This document shows positions 34,449-44,471 of a DNA stretch of 64,000 bases, piece by piece. The translations under genes were made by a program, and so were the position numbers. The DNA is from Aquimarina acroporae (GTDB lineage Bacteria; Bacteroidota; Bacteroidia; Flavobacteriales; Flavobacteriaceae), in contig NZ_JALPRE010000001.1 in the NCBI RefSeq assembly GCF_023195925.1, positions 124,001 to 188,000 of the forward strand, read 5' to 3'. How positions within the stretch are numbered: the stretch's first letter is position 1; every line of letters begins with the position of its first letter. The notes beneath the pieces are model-generated. The model was not told the DNA's origin, made no database searches, and was given only the letters and a program-made list of their open reading frames with translations.

Positions 34449-36038
34449 TCATTTTACTAATTGTTCAGCCTTTTGAAAAGCTGCATTAGCCTTTTCAATT
34501 TCGCCAGATGCTTTAAGCGCTTTTCCTAAACCTTCCCACATCACAGGAGAATTGGGATAGTAATGAGTATTCATTTTGTATATATATAATGCGCCGCGAT
34601 ACTGCCTTTGTTTTAATAATAGCTTCCCTATACCATCAAACTCTTTGTCGAACGAAATATGATTATACAATGGGTTTTTTAGGATACCTGGGACATCTGC
34701 TTGTAGTTGTTCAAGATCACCTTTTAAAAATAGTTGTACAAAATGGTCCATAGGGTCAACGATCACATCGGTAACATCAATATTCATAGCAAGGTCTAAT
34801 ACTGGGTCTTCATTGGTAATATACTCCTTAAAGGTCATTTCTTTATAAAAATTAGGTACGGTTGACTCTTTGTTTTCCCATGGTGCCATATCTTGCCACC
34901 ATGCAAAGGACAGATATGCATTGATTTTAGAATTGGGTAATGTTACTTTTAGGGCATCTCCATAAAAGTTTTTATTCTCGGCTGTACCTTCTCCAACAAT
35001 AATAGCTTCAGTATAATTTTCAATTTCATTAGTTAGATTTTGACAAGCAGAATAGGTAAAACGACCTGTAATATAAAATAAATGTCCTTTTTTGTTGATA
35101 TTTGGTCTTGCTAGTAGGCCTTGAATGAGAGGTTTATTATTGTAATTGTTTCCTCCACCATTAAGACGTACATCATAAACTAGTTTTTCTACATCGTTAC
35201 TATCAATAAACTGAAAAAGACGGTTGTAAAACTGCTCCAAAGTCTCTGATTCATGATTAAAAACAGAACTTTGTCGCGCATAAACTGTTTTAGAATCAGG
35301 TAAATATTCGAAGAAATAAAATTTCTCATTCAAAAATTTAAGATACAAAGGTGTTTTGTCTTGACTTCTAGCACTTAGCCAGGTATCGTTAACCTTGGTA
35401 AAGTCAAAGCCTCTAGACATATCTTCTAAAGGAATAGAAGGAAAAGTATAGTTAAACACATTACCATCTTTTTCTAAGGTTAAAGTAATTTCATTGTCAA
35501 GTTTAGCAATTACACCTTGTGCGTGAAGTACCGCCGGAACCGTTAGAAATCGCAATCCATATGCTTTAAAATACTGATCATTTTCTGCTGGAACTACAGG
35601 GCGAATTTTAGAAAGTGCATCTTCAATGTCTACACCCGCAACTTTTAAAACCTTAGCTCCCAGAGTTTTTTGATGTGCTTTCTGAACACCTTCGATATAG
35701 ATTCCATCTTTAAAATGATACAAATTTACCGGGAGCACACCATGCTCGGTAATCGTGCTAAATGGAATTTGAGTGTGTCCATATTTGAACAACGACACCA
35801 TACGAGTTAATCCTACCTTTATTTCGTGTTCTTGTAGATTTGGAATTTGTTGATACAATTTTTCTACTTCCGCATCCCATTCTGTTTGTTGTATCTTCTT
35901 AAACAGAAAAGAGTGATTATCGTGTACTTCTTGCTGTAAATAGCGTAAATCCTTTTGCCATTCTGTTTTACTTATTTTTTCCTGAGCGGTTAGATGAAGA
36001 AAAAATAGCATGCTTACTATGATAAATCTGTATTTCAT
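34449..36038 (-). CDS. S41 peptidase-like exported protein with C-terminal TPR
   Basis: The 529-residue protein has a signal peptide ending LTAQ. A helical N-terminal domain is followed by the S41 (tail-specific protease/C-terminal processing) fold: LVYDVRLNGGGNN, then GRFTYSACQN with the probable nucleophile Ser330, and VGEGTAENKN. The PDZ domain of CtpA-type proteases is not obvious. The last 80 residues form TPR-like helices. It is a lone gene upstream of the first LytS/LytTR pair on the same strand. Whether it is an active protease is unclear. Confidence 0.82.
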   Translation of the reverse strand: MKYRFIIVSMLFFLHLTAQEKISKTEWQKDLRYLQQEVHDNHSFLFKKIQQTEWDAEVEKLYQQIPNLQEHEIKVGLTRMVSLFKYGHTQIPFSTITEHGVLPVNLYHFKDGIYIEGVQKAHQKTLGAKVLKVAGVDIEDALSKIRPVVPAENDQYFKAYGLRFLTVPAVLHAQGVIAKLDNEITLTLEKDGNVFNYTFPSIPLEDMSRGFDFTKVNDTWLSARSQDKTPLYLKFLNEKFYFFEYLPDSKTVYARQSSVFNHESETLEQFYNRLFQFIDSNDVEKLVYDVRLNGGGNNYNNKPLIQGLLARPNINKKGHLFYITGRFTYSACQNLTNEIENYTEAIIVGEGTAENKNFYGDALKVTLPNSKINAYLSFAWWQDMAPWENKESTVPNFYKEMTFKEYITNEDPVLDLAMNIDVTDVIVDPMDHFVQLFLKGDLEQLQADVPGILKNPLYNHISFDKEFDGIGKLLLKQRQYRGALYIYKMNTHYYPNSPVMWEGLGKALKASGEIEKANAAFQKAEQLVK

Positions 36039-36229
36039 GATATTTTGTTTTTTTAAATGCTGTAAAAGCTTTGTTGTTTTTTGATTGTGAACTATAATGA
36101 GTTCTTATTTACACAACAAAGATGGCACTATTATGAACCCAGAAGTAGTGGTTTCTGTTGAAACGTAGTATTTGGTACTTGAAATGTAACGTAGTAGTTT
36201 ATAAGATATAAGTGCTGAAGGAAACAGAT

Positions 36230-36985
36230 CTACATATTCATCCATTCTTTAAAATCACCTGCTTTTTGTCTACTTACTATAAACTCTTGATCTCTTGAGT
36301 TTTCTAAGGATAATTTTAATCTATGGTTAAAGTATGGTTCTATTTTTTGAACAGAGAATTTGGCTACAATCTGCCCCCTATTTATTCTATAAAATTTGGT
36401 TGAATCCAGAGAACTGAATAACTGATCTATAGTTTCGTTAATGATATACCTTTTGTTCTTGTTTGTAATTCCAAAAGTGATACTATCTTGTGAATACACA
36501 TATAGTAGCTCTGAGATTCTAATTTGTACAAAACCACTCCCCTCTTTTACCAAAATACCAGATCGCTTTTGAGAAGTTTGCATGGAGTTAAGAAGTTCTT
36601 TTAAAATCGAAGGTGCAATAGTATTTGATTGCGTCGAACTTTTGAATTTAGCAAGAGCAACCTCCAGTTCATTTTGTTGAATAGGCTTTAACAAATAATC
36701 AATACTATTTACCTTAAACGCCTGTATCGCATATTGATCAAATGCGGTAGTGAAAATAATGGGTGCATTTACTTCTATTTTCTGAAATATTTCAAAACTC
36801 AGTCCGTCTGCCAATTGAATATCCATAAATACTAAATCTGGAGAAGCATTTTGTTCAAACCATAGTACTGCATCTTCAACGGTATCGATAATGTTTAACA
36901 ACTGAAAATCAAACTTACATTTGCTTAGTAAGTTTTGCAATTGTCTAGCAGCTCTTGGTTCGTCTTCAATGATTAATACTTGCAT
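36230..36985 (-). CDS. LytTR-family response regulator (pair 1)
   Basis: The 251-residue protein has a receiver domain with the acidic pocket IIEDE and phospho-acceptor Asp55 in VFMDIQ. The C-terminal LytTR DNA-binding domain ends in the usual FYRINRGQIVA and RLKLSLEN region. Its start overlaps the kinase gene by 20 bases, so kinase and regulator are translationally coupled. The targets are unknown; two similar pairs occur elsewhere in the window. Confidence 0.92.
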   Translation of the reverse strand: MQVLIIEDEPRAARQLQNLLSKCKFDFQLLNIIDTVEDAVLWFEQNASPDLVFMDIQLADGLSFEIFQKIEVNAPIIFTTAFDQYAIQAFKVNSIDYLLKPIQQNELEVALAKFKSSTQSNTIAPSILKELLNSMQTSQKRSGILVKEGSGFVQIRISELLYVYSQDSITFGITNKNKRYIINETIDQLFSSLDSTKFYRINRGQIVAKFSVQKIEPYFNHRLKLSLENSRDQEFIVSRQKAGDFKEWMNM

Positions 36986-38060
36986 TGGTTTTCTTTTGTT
37001 CAGAACTATTTAATAACGGAAGTAAAACGATAAACTGTTCTCCATCATTTTTAATAGTTATGGTTTTATCGGAAATTAGCTCATACCTCTTTTGAATATT
37101 CTTAAGTCCAATTTTTGTTGATGGTATTTGTGTAGATTTTGTTTCAATGGTATTACTCACCATAAGAAATTCATTTATGACTTCCACATCAACAACCAAA
37201 GGTTTAGCTTTTGAAACTACGTTATGCTTTATAGCATTTTCTATTAATAGTTGTAAGCTCATTGGGATCACTCCTTTTGCCAATTGATCTTTTGAGATAT
37301 TCAAATTAACAATCAGATTATCTCCAAATCTTTCTGTTTGAATATCGATATAGGCTCTTACAAATTTTAGTTCTTTTTCAAGAGAAATTAGTCCTGAGTT
37401 CCCAGACTCTGTAATAAAACGATATACATTAGAGAGATTATCTACAAACTGTTTGGCATCTTCTTTTGCCTCTTCATCAATAATATCGCGTAATGTGTTT
37501 AAACTATTGAACAGGAAATGAGGTTTTGCTTGATTAGTTAAGGTGTCTAACTGTGCTTGTATCATTACTTGTTTTGCCTGTTCTTCTTGTATAATCGATT
37601 TTTTAAGCCTTACATGGTAGTAAATCGCTTCATAAATTGCCATTCCCATTACAAAAATAATAAGGACTGCCAGAAACACTTTAAGACTCATTCCGTAGTT
37701 CGATTTTATCCCCAAAAAAGCAAAAAACATCGTTAGAAACTTCCCACCAAAGAAATCAACTGCCAAGAGTACGATAATGATAGCAACAAACAGACTGGTA
37801 ATACGCTTATAGTCATCCTTGAAGTCTGGAAACTTTTTTCTTAGTAAAATCAAAACATACCTTATGATTAACCAATCTATGGTGACAAAGAACAAACAAG
37901 ATGTCCATCGTACGATCAAAATCACCGTAGGATTATTTAGAGACATATCATTAAAAAGAAAACTAGTTATAGAGCTCACAATCAGAATACCACGTATACT
38001 AAACCATAAATCATCAAACCCCAGATATTGTGAACGCTCCTCTTTATTAAATAGCTTCAT
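36966..38060 (-). CDS. LytS-type sensor histidine kinase (pair 1)
   Basis: The 364-residue kinase has four or so hydrophobic segments in the first 150 residues and the LytS-family phospho-acceptor His181 in KPHFLFNSLN. The ATPase region includes LLIENAIKHN and GLKNIQKRYEL. The frame is open to an ATG at 38117, but ATG 38060 gives a more typical N-terminus. It belongs to the His_kinase class without a separate dimerisation domain. It phosphorylates the adjacent LytTR regulator. The signal is unknown. Confidence 0.9.
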   Translation of the reverse strand: MKLFNKEERSQYLGFDDLWFSIRGILIVSSITSFLFNDMSLNNPTVILIVRWTSCLFFVTIDWLIIRYVLILLRKKFPDFKDDYKRITSLFVAIIIVLLAVDFFGGKFLTMFFAFLGIKSNYGMSLKVFLAVLIIFVMGMAIYEAIYYHVRLKKSIIQEEQAKQVMIQAQLDTLTNQAKPHFLFNSLNTLRDIIDEEAKEDAKQFVDNLSNVYRFITESGNSGLISLEKELKFVRAYIDIQTERFGDNLIVNLNISKDQLAKGVIPMSLQLLIENAIKHNVVSKAKPLVVDVEVINEFLMVSNTIETKSTQIPSTKIGLKNIQKRYELISDKTITIKNDGEQFIVLLPLLNSSEQKKTNASINH

Positions 38061-38317
38061 AATGCATTTACTTGTTGCTTCTCTGTTTTTGTTGTACCGT
38101 AATGCTAATAACGGCATTATTTATAAGCCATACAAACCACAATGCATGACAGATATTTCCACATTGAATAGGTAACTTATAATGAATCATACCCAAAGAT
38201 GTACTTCTCTATAGTGATATCATACCTCTTTTTGCCGAATTGTCGTTTACACTTGTTGAAATGTAAAACAGTAATATTATTTGATACTATCAGGGTTAGC
38301 ACTTATCTACTCAAATG

Positions 38318-38380
38318 TAGTATAATATCACAACCCAGGTATCGTGCCGTAGAATGCATAGCAAGAGCTCTGTGAAAGTG
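38318..38380. repeat. Dispersed intergenic repeat module (copy 2)
   Basis: The module runs GTAGTATAATAT, TATCGTGCCGTAGAATGCATA, AGAGCTCTGTGA in the same order as copy 1 at 27029-27093. It is the second best match in the window. Confidence 0.5.
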
Positions 38381-38412
38381 TAAACCATAAAAACAAGCTT
38401 TTCCAGAGGTTG

Positions 38413-38481
38413 TTTGCTAATGTCATGTTAATGTAAGGGACATCACAATTTATCTCTTTTAAAATATCTTACATTAGCAAA
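38413..38481 (+). promoter_or_regulatory. Nested inverted repeats upstream of VCBS gene
   Basis: The right element CTTACATTAGCAAA (38468-38481) is complementary to two upstream elements, TTTGCTAATGT (38413-38423) and TAATGTAAG (38429-38437). Only one pairing can form at a time. The block ends 14 bases before the ATG. It may be an operator set or an alternative 5' RNA structure. Confidence 0.35.
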
Positions 38482-38495
38482 AATCACAAAAAATC

Positions 38496-39707
38496 ATGAA
38501 AAAGAAGTATATAACACTGTTCCTATGTGCAACCATGTTTGCTGGGTATAGCCAGGAAAAGAAGGAGAACCCTAAAGCTGCTACTTCGTTATATACAGAT
38601 GTTACTCTCACTCATTTACCATATCAAGATTTACAAGCTCTTTCTATGGATGCGGCAATTGCAGATCTGGATCAAGACGGAGATCCTGATATTTTAATTG
38701 CCAATGAACACCGACCTAATATTTTACTTATTAACAATGGTAAAGGAGCATTTACCAATGAAAGTGGTACGCGTATCCCTCAAGTTCCTCACGATAGTGA
38801 AGATATTGGGATTGCCGACTTTGACCTTGATGGAGATCCAGATATTATTGTGGTTAGCGAAGACGATAAAACCAACGAATTATATCTTAACAATGGCGAT
38901 GGTACCTTTACCGATGGTGGTAATAGGATTCCGGTTACTGGGACCTCCAATTCTGTGGTAGTATATGATGTAAATAATGATGGTGCTCCAGATGTACTTA
39001 TTGGTAACAATGGTCAGAACCATGTATTGATCAATGATGGCAAAGGGTTCTTTACCGATGAGACTGTAGAACGATTTGGTGAATTTATAGACGTAACACA
39101 AGATCTTACACTAAGTGACATCGATAATGATGGGGATCAGGACATATTGGTAGGTAACGAAGATGCTAATCGAATACTAGTCAATAATGGTAAAGGTTTT
39201 TTTGAAGACCAGTCTGCAAATAGACTCCCCTATCGCAACGAACCCGAAGAGACTCGAGAAGTGGTTACTGCTGATATTGATGGTGATGGTGACTTAGATA
39301 TTTTATACGGAAATGTACAAGCCTTTGTGCCTAATGCTCTTCGGCAGAATCGATTACTACTCAATGACGGAAAAGGATTTTTCTCAGATATCACAGATAC
39401 TCATCTTCCTAAAGATGATCATCGTTGCTTTGGGGTGGCTTTTTTAGATATTGACCGTGATGGAGATGTCGATATCATGACCGGAAATACTAGTGGAGCC
39501 AAATTTGATGGCGATAGCCCTTTTAGTGTATATGTTAATAATGGTAAAGGTGCATTTTCTGATGCCACCGGAACCTTTATGCCCTCTACTATAACCGGCA
39601 AAGGATTCGATATAGACTTCATCGATGTAAATGGCGATGGCATCAAAGACTTGTTCCTAAGCAATCGAGGTTCTCAAGATTTTCTTCTTTTAGGGAAGAA
39701 GGGGTGA
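38496..39707 (+). CDS. Secreted VCBS/FG-GAP repeat protein
   Basis: The 403-residue protein has a signal peptide ending GYSQ. About seven repeats follow, each centred on a calcium-binding acidic loop: DLDQDGDPD, DLDGDPD, DVNNDGAPD, DIDNDGDQD, DIDGDGDLD, DIDRDGDVD and DVNGDGIKD. Each repeat also has a LLINNGKG-type strand. This forms an integrin-like beta-propeller, usually a secreted or surface binding module. No C-terminal sorting domain is seen. It stands alone, preceded by the nested inverted repeats. Confidence 0.9.
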   Translation: MKKKYITLFLCATMFAGYSQEKKENPKAATSLYTDVTLTHLPYQDLQALSMDAAIADLDQDGDPDILIANEHRPNILLINNGKGAFTNESGTRIPQVPHDSEDIGIADFDLDGDPDIIVVSEDDKTNELYLNNGDGTFTDGGNRIPVTGTSNSVVVYDVNNDGAPDVLIGNNGQNHVLINDGKGFFTDETVERFGEFIDVTQDLTLSDIDNDGDQDILVGNEDANRILVNNGKGFFEDQSANRLPYRNEPEETREVVTADIDGDGDLDILYGNVQAFVPNALRQNRLLLNDGKGFFSDITDTHLPKDDHRCFGVAFLDIDRDGDVDIMTGNTSGAKFDGDSPFSVYVNNGKGAFSDATGTFMPSTITGKGFDIDFIDVNGDGIKDLFLSNRGSQDFLLLGKKG

Positions 39708-39815
39708 ATAGAATTATAACGAATTTTATCTTGTAATGAATAGTACTGATTTTAATTACTGCTATTCAAAGAAAAACTTGTATATAAGTAGAAGAAGTAT
39801 AACTACATTTTATTA

Positions 39816-40784
39816 CTAATAATATTTCTTTACTATTAATGACTTATCTGTTTCAGACAAATTATTATTACGTTCATAGGAGGTAGTACTTTTTCTAATA
39901 AAACGTTTTGGTATATGATAAATCATTATCGATTCTGGATCAAAAGAAGTGGCATCTTTATCATTTATTTGATCAAAACTATATTGATAAATTATGTTGA
40001 GTTTGGTTTTTTCCTCATCCCAACCATATTTCTCATCATAATAATTAATTACTTCCTGCTCGTTCCATTCAAAATCGAAATTTGGACTTTGATGTTCATG
40101 AATTAAGCCTAGAACATGGCCAAACTCATGTAAAACTACTCCTCTAAAATCTTCGGGATTTTCATCTTCTATATTAGATAGACTCATAGAGGGCACTTTA
40201 TTTAGTGATTCACTCCCAATATAAGACCAGTAACCTTTATCTTCAAATGTAATTGTTACATCCGGTCTATCAGAATTATTAAAAACAAATCTAACTGAAC
40301 ACCATTTTTCCCATTCCTTTGCATAATTAATAACACGATTCTGGATATCTTGATTACCATCTAAAAATTTAATATGTAACTCATTGTATTCCCAAATTAG
40401 ATCACCTAAAATAGCGCCTTCTGCTCTTAAAAGGTTTCTTTTGTTTTCGGAATCTTCAGCTAACCAGCGTGATAGAGAATCGATATGTTTTTCACTTTCG
40501 AATAGTTGCTCATAATTATTATTTGATTTGTAAAAATTAGAAATAGTAGTTTGTTCTCTATATCCTCCCATTTCCATTACAAAAACACCTAAATTCATTA
40601 AAGTAAAAGGCATAATTTGCGTACATACTCCTTGTGTACTTAATTCTTTTGATTCACTATTCAAAACCTTATCATTTAAATCTTCTTCCTTGCAATTTTC
40701 TTGTCTGGAATCAGATTTACAAGATGTTACTTCTGTTATCAATATCAAAAGTAAAAATACCCTAAGAACAAATTTGAATTTCAT
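39816..40784 (-). CDS. Astacin-like (M12A) zinc metalloprotease lipoprotein
   Basis: The 322-residue protein has a lipoprotein signal (lipobox EVTSC, Cys22). The full astacin zinc signature is LHEFGHVLGLIHEHQ with His219, Glu220, His223, His229 and Glu230. Upstream, GDLIWEYNELHIKFLDGN and WCSVRFVFNN fit the ZnMc fold. It is a surface or periplasmic protease. The gene for a coiled-coil/barrel protein lies 5 bases upstream, so the pair is one operon. The substrate is unknown. Confidence 0.9.
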   Translation of the reverse strand: MKFKFVLRVFLLLILITEVTSCKSDSRQENCKEEDLNDKVLNSESKELSTQGVCTQIMPFTLMNLGVFVMEMGGYREQTTISNFYKSNNNYEQLFESEKHIDSLSRWLAEDSENKRNLLRAEGAILGDLIWEYNELHIKFLDGNQDIQNRVINYAKEWEKWCSVRFVFNNSDRPDVTITFEDKGYWSYIGSESLNKVPSMSLSNIEDENPEDFRGVVLHEFGHVLGLIHEHQSPNFDFEWNEQEVINYYDEKYGWDEEKTKLNIIYQYSFDQINDKDATSFDPESIMIYHIPKRFIRKSTTSYERNNNLSETDKSLIVKKYY

Positions 40785-40789
40785 AACAA

Positions 40790-42451
40790 TTATTTACCTA
40801 TTTTATAATTTAATGATATATACCAACTTACTCTTATTCGTGATTGTAAATCATCTTTCAACTTAACATCGTCCGAAATATCTCCAATAGATAGCTTGTC
40901 TAATTCATTTTGAAATGCCAGTAAAGGGCCAGCGGTTAGGGAAAATTTATTTCTAATCGAAAATCCGCCTCCTATTGGAAATAAAGGCGTTTTCAATCCT
41001 TGTGTTATTCCAATTTGTAAAAGAGGGTATAGTATATCTCCTCTTTTGGGTTTATAAATGAAATTTAAATATGCTGCAGGTCGAAAATAAACCGGATCCC
41101 CTTGTGTTTCGGAAATTGTATTATCATCTGATATACCATAATTTTTATATTCGAAAGGTGTATAAAACAAACCAGCAGATGGAAACACGGCCAATCTACC
41201 TTGACTTTTGAAGACATTAATTGTTATTGCATTTTTGGATTTTTTATCCTCGGTTCCATCTTGATTTAAATTCATAGCAATAACTTTATATTGTCTTGCC
41301 TTTTCAAATTCCCAATCAAATGTATCTTCCCTAATCCTTTTATATCTAGTATTGTAATTTTCATTTGAAAACTGTTGTATATGCTCATTTAACTTAATAT
41401 TTAATAGAGCTAATTTAGAAATTGATTCAGCATGGTTATTCATCTTCTCGGTAATAACAGCATCGATCAAAATTAATTTACTTTGTGTTAGACTTTTAAA
41501 TGTTCCATTTGCTACATTATCTTTTTTTTGATCTAATAAATTATTAATTACTACAAAATTTTCTTTAAGAAGATCTTTTAATTTTTTTAGTTTTAATTCT
41601 GCCTCTTTTTGTTTTTCAGCTAGTTTTGCTTGTATAGTTATGGATTTTTTGAGATGAGATTTAAATTCATAGTAATCATCAACTTTTGATTTTTGCATTT
41701 TCTCATTTGCCTTCTTTATCCAAGAATTTAATTTGTTAGATTCAGATTTGCCATCTATTCGTATAGATAATTCGGAATACAAATATTTTTCAATTACCTG
41801 AATATCATTAATTATTGGTCTAATATTATCTATGATATCTGAAAAAGTTGGGTCAACTTTATTCTCATCATTAAGCATTTTGTTTAGATCTAGTGAAGTT
41901 TTAAACATCTGAATCCAATCAAACATAAATGCAGATTCAGAGTTAATTTTGTTGATTTTAGAATTTAATTTATTCAATTCATCTTGTATTGAAGATTTTT
42001 CTTTAATATTTAAAGTTTTGCCTTGTCTTTTGTCTGGTGAAGTATAGGAAGCAGGAACTATACTTGCACTTTCTGTAGCAATAGAAGATATATCTTGGGG
42101 CAAATTATTTATAAAATCGGTAATAGCTTGGTAATTAGGGTCACTTAACTCACTTAGTTCAGAAGAGATTTTGCATTTTAGTGGATTGTAGAATGCCACA
42201 AACAACTTAAAATTATTTTCCTGACTATTTCCTACTTGAAAATTTTTTGTTGTGTTTTTCTCAAATAAATTAGGTGAAGATTTGCTTATTGTTAAAATAT
42301 CGGTGTTGTAGAAAAAATTACTACCATCATAGCTCAGATGTAATTCTGATTGCACATTTATTCCATGTAAACGATTAAAGACTGAGTTTTCTTGTGAATA
42401 ACTTGAATGTACAGATACAATTAACGCTAAATAAAAAATAATTCTTTTCAT
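40790..42451 (-). CDS. Exported protein with long coiled coil and C-terminal beta region
   Basis: The 553-residue protein has a signal peptide ending SYSQ. A beta-rich N-terminal part is followed by a Lys- and Glu-rich helical/coiled-coil stretch at about 150-360. The C-terminal 170 residues carry alternating hydrophobic strands typical of outer-membrane barrels (GRLAVFPSAGLFYTPF and YISLNYKIGK). I recognise no named family. It is the first gene of an operon with the astacin-like lipoprotein, so the two probably act together at the outer membrane. Confidence 0.68.
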   Translation of the reverse strand: MKRIIFYLALIVSVHSSYSQENSVFNRLHGINVQSELHLSYDGSNFFYNTDILTISKSSPNLFEKNTTKNFQVGNSQENNFKLFVAFYNPLKCKISSELSELSDPNYQAITDFINNLPQDISSIATESASIVPASYTSPDKRQGKTLNIKEKSSIQDELNKLNSKINKINSESAFMFDWIQMFKTSLDLNKMLNDENKVDPTFSDIIDNIRPIINDIQVIEKYLYSELSIRIDGKSESNKLNSWIKKANEKMQKSKVDDYYEFKSHLKKSITIQAKLAEKQKEAELKLKKLKDLLKENFVVINNLLDQKKDNVANGTFKSLTQSKLILIDAVITEKMNNHAESISKLALLNIKLNEHIQQFSNENYNTRYKRIREDTFDWEFEKARQYKVIAMNLNQDGTEDKKSKNAITINVFKSQGRLAVFPSAGLFYTPFEYKNYGISDDNTISETQGDPVYFRPAAYLNFIYKPKRGDILYPLLQIGITQGLKTPLFPIGGGFSIRNKFSLTAGPLLAFQNELDKLSIGDISDDVKLKDDLQSRIRVSWYISLNYKIGK

Positions 42452-42808
42452 ACATATAAATTTTTAGTTTGATTAGATGTTGTCGTATTGATTAAAAATT
42501 TTCAAATAATCTTTAATCATACCAAACATAGTTATAGAATCAAGTTATCGCAATCCCCAATACAGGGTATTATTTATGGTATAGATATGGGAAGTTGTTA
42601 AAAAAGTAGTAAGGAGTTTCTGGGGAGTATATTATGATCCCTTACTATCTCAACGAAATAAAAGTAAAAGGTTTAAGCACACAAAAGTTACGGGATTCCT
42701 TACTGTTGTGTTTTTTACCTAGGTTAATTTTAGATAGGAGACATATTATAATACTATAGTCTATATATCCTCCGGTAGAAAGCTTATAGTGAGCTCTGGC
42801 AAGTTTTG
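42452..42808. other. Intergenic region with dispersed repeat modules
   Basis: This 357-base divergent gap holds a TTACGGGATTCC module near 42687-42699 and a TATAGTGAGCTCTGG module near 42786-42800. Both are shared with other gaps. No gene is supported. Confidence 0.6.
42744..42806. repeat. Dispersed intergenic repeat module (copy 3)
   Basis: TATTATAATACTATAG, GGTAGAAAGC and TATAGTGAGCTCTGGCA follow in the same order as in copy 1. The 15 bases TATAGTGAGCTCTGG are identical to copy 1. The copy ends at the start of the downstream membrane-protein gene. Confidence 0.5.
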
Positions 42809-43384
42809 ATGTACAAAAACAATGTAATTGACACCATTATATTGTTATATTTAAACCATAAAAGCTTAACATTGTCTAGAAACACCTATATATTGGTTAT
42901 CACTTTACTGTTTAGTTTGGTCTACATACCACATTTGATCAATACCATACTGTTCAGTGTTTTAGACACAGATCCCATAAACTTTACCATGATCCCCAAA
43001 AACAATCTAAAAATGTTGGTATTGGTGTTGATCAGTTTTATGGAAAGTACATTTATCAAAAAACAATATCCTGGGATTTTGAGTTGGATACTTAGTGCTG
43101 TATTAATAATCGCAATTGCTATACGTGTAATGCGTTGGCCCTATAATACAGAAACCATTATCATAAGTACAGTTGTACTGCTTGGTAACTTGATTTATTT
43201 TGCAATACAAGAAAAGAATAAGACTGTAGTCAATTATGTTTTAATGGGGTATGTACTCATAAGAGTACTGGTACTTATTTTTAAACACAACGATTTCTTA
43301 TGGTGGATAGAATTTATTATTGGTTCTTGCATTGTTATTCTTGGTATACGATATAGTATTACTCTAGGTAAAGCAGTCCTGTAA
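42809..43384 (+). CDS. Multi-pass membrane protein of unknown function
   Basis: The 191-residue protein has about five or six hydrophobic segments and short basic loops. It has no recognised motif. TTG 42806 is also in frame, but ATG 42809 is the natural start. Transcription direction faces the LamG gene, which ends 33 bases away on the other strand. The repeat module abuts its 5' end, so its promoter may lie in or near the repeat. Function unknown. Confidence 0.6.
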   Translation: MYKNNVIDTIILLYLNHKSLTLSRNTYILVITLLFSLVYIPHLINTILFSVLDTDPINFTMIPKNNLKMLVLVLISFMESTFIKKQYPGILSWILSAVLIIAIAIRVMRWPYNTETIIISTVVLLGNLIYFAIQEKNKTVVNYVLMGYVLIRVLVLIFKHNDFLWWIEFIIGSCIVILGIRYSITLGKAVL

Positions 43385-43417
43385 GTTTTAATATTATTTT
43401 TCCCAAAACAATTTTGC

Positions 43418-44272
43418 TTAATCGAGCAATGTATGTATTCCATTTTTTAATTCATAAACCGAAAGTATTTCTTCGGAATTCAGAGGTTTGTTAAAAACGG
43501 TAAGCTCATCCATCAAACCGATATACCCAAGACCTAACATGATTTTTCCGTGCTCTTCTTCCCAGGTAAAAGGGTCATTTATATTTTTGACATCTCCTTG
43601 TAATTTGCCATTGAGATATAATTTAAATACAGATCTATTTGTATTAACTTCAGAAAAAGTAATGGCAACATGTGTCCAGATTCCCTTTTCAAAAGGTGGC
43701 AGATTTACTGTAACCGTTCGTTTTTCCCATTTTGAAGGATCGTCTTTGTTTTCAGGATTCCATACATTTAAATCTCCTAAAGCTCCCAATCTAAATTTTC
43801 TCGGATTGTGATCGGTAAAATCTACCCATATAGCAGCATCATTATATCTTACATCTGTAACACAAATAGGGTCACAATATCCTGGTGCTAAATCTCTATT
43901 AGCGTCTAATTGTAACCAAAATGATATCGTTCCGCTCCATGATTGGGTATTATACCCCACATTTTTATCAGCTTTGTAAAATACCGCCGAAGTTTTAGCT
44001 CTACTAAAATGAAGTGCATCACCACTCACTCCTTTATTTTTGGCTAGACTAATATTAGGATCGTTCAAACCGGCTATTGCCTGAACCCCTTTTTTGTAAT
44101 TCTCGGCGGTATATATCTTGGCATCCCCAATAGCAATATCTGCCATTGTTTTCCCATTGAAGGAACTATAAAAAATGATGTCGTCTTTTAAGATTTTGCT
44201 TTGTGAAAAAGAAGTAATAGAAATAAGCAAGATGCTTACACAAAGTATATTATATGACATTATTATTTTCAT
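43418..44272 (-). CDS. Secreted LamG-like (concanavalin A fold) protein
   Basis: The 284-residue protein has a signal peptide ending SFSQ. A single LamG/laminin-G-like jelly-roll domain follows: WSGTISFWLQLDAN, WTHVAITFSEV, FKLYLNGKLQGD, and the closing YIGLMDELTVFNKPLNSEEI. Such domains bind carbohydrates or proteins, or accompany glycoside hydrolases. No catalytic domain is present here. It is a lone gene. Confidence 0.88.
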   Translation of the reverse strand: MKIIMSYNILCVSILLISITSFSQSKILKDDIIFYSSFNGKTMADIAIGDAKIYTAENYKKGVQAIAGLNDPNISLAKNKGVSGDALHFSRAKTSAVFYKADKNVGYNTQSWSGTISFWLQLDANRDLAPGYCDPICVTDVRYNDAAIWVDFTDHNPRKFRLGALGDLNVWNPENKDDPSKWEKRTVTVNLPPFEKGIWTHVAITFSEVNTNRSVFKLYLNGKLQGDVKNINDPFTWEEEHGKIMLGLGYIGLMDELTVFNKPLNSEEILSVYELKNGIHTLLD

Positions 44273-44471
44273 GATCTTTTTGATTTCGTGTGGTTAATTT
44301 TATTTATGAAGCATTCTGCCCAAATGTTCTATGTCTGTCATGGTGTAACATCGATTGCGAAATACCGAGCACATCATAGATTTTAGCCATCTATGTTTAA
44401 CCATAGGATATTGCAGAAGATATCTTTTGTTGGAGCATGTTACTGGTGTGCATATATTTTTCATAGTATTT

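Larger units (their letters stand above)
38061..38495. other. Intergenic region with repeat module and nested inverted repeats
   Basis: This 435-base divergent region separates the kinase gene from the VCBS-protein gene. It carries a repeat module (38318-38380) and inverted repeats (38413-38481). No gene is supported. Confidence 0.6.
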
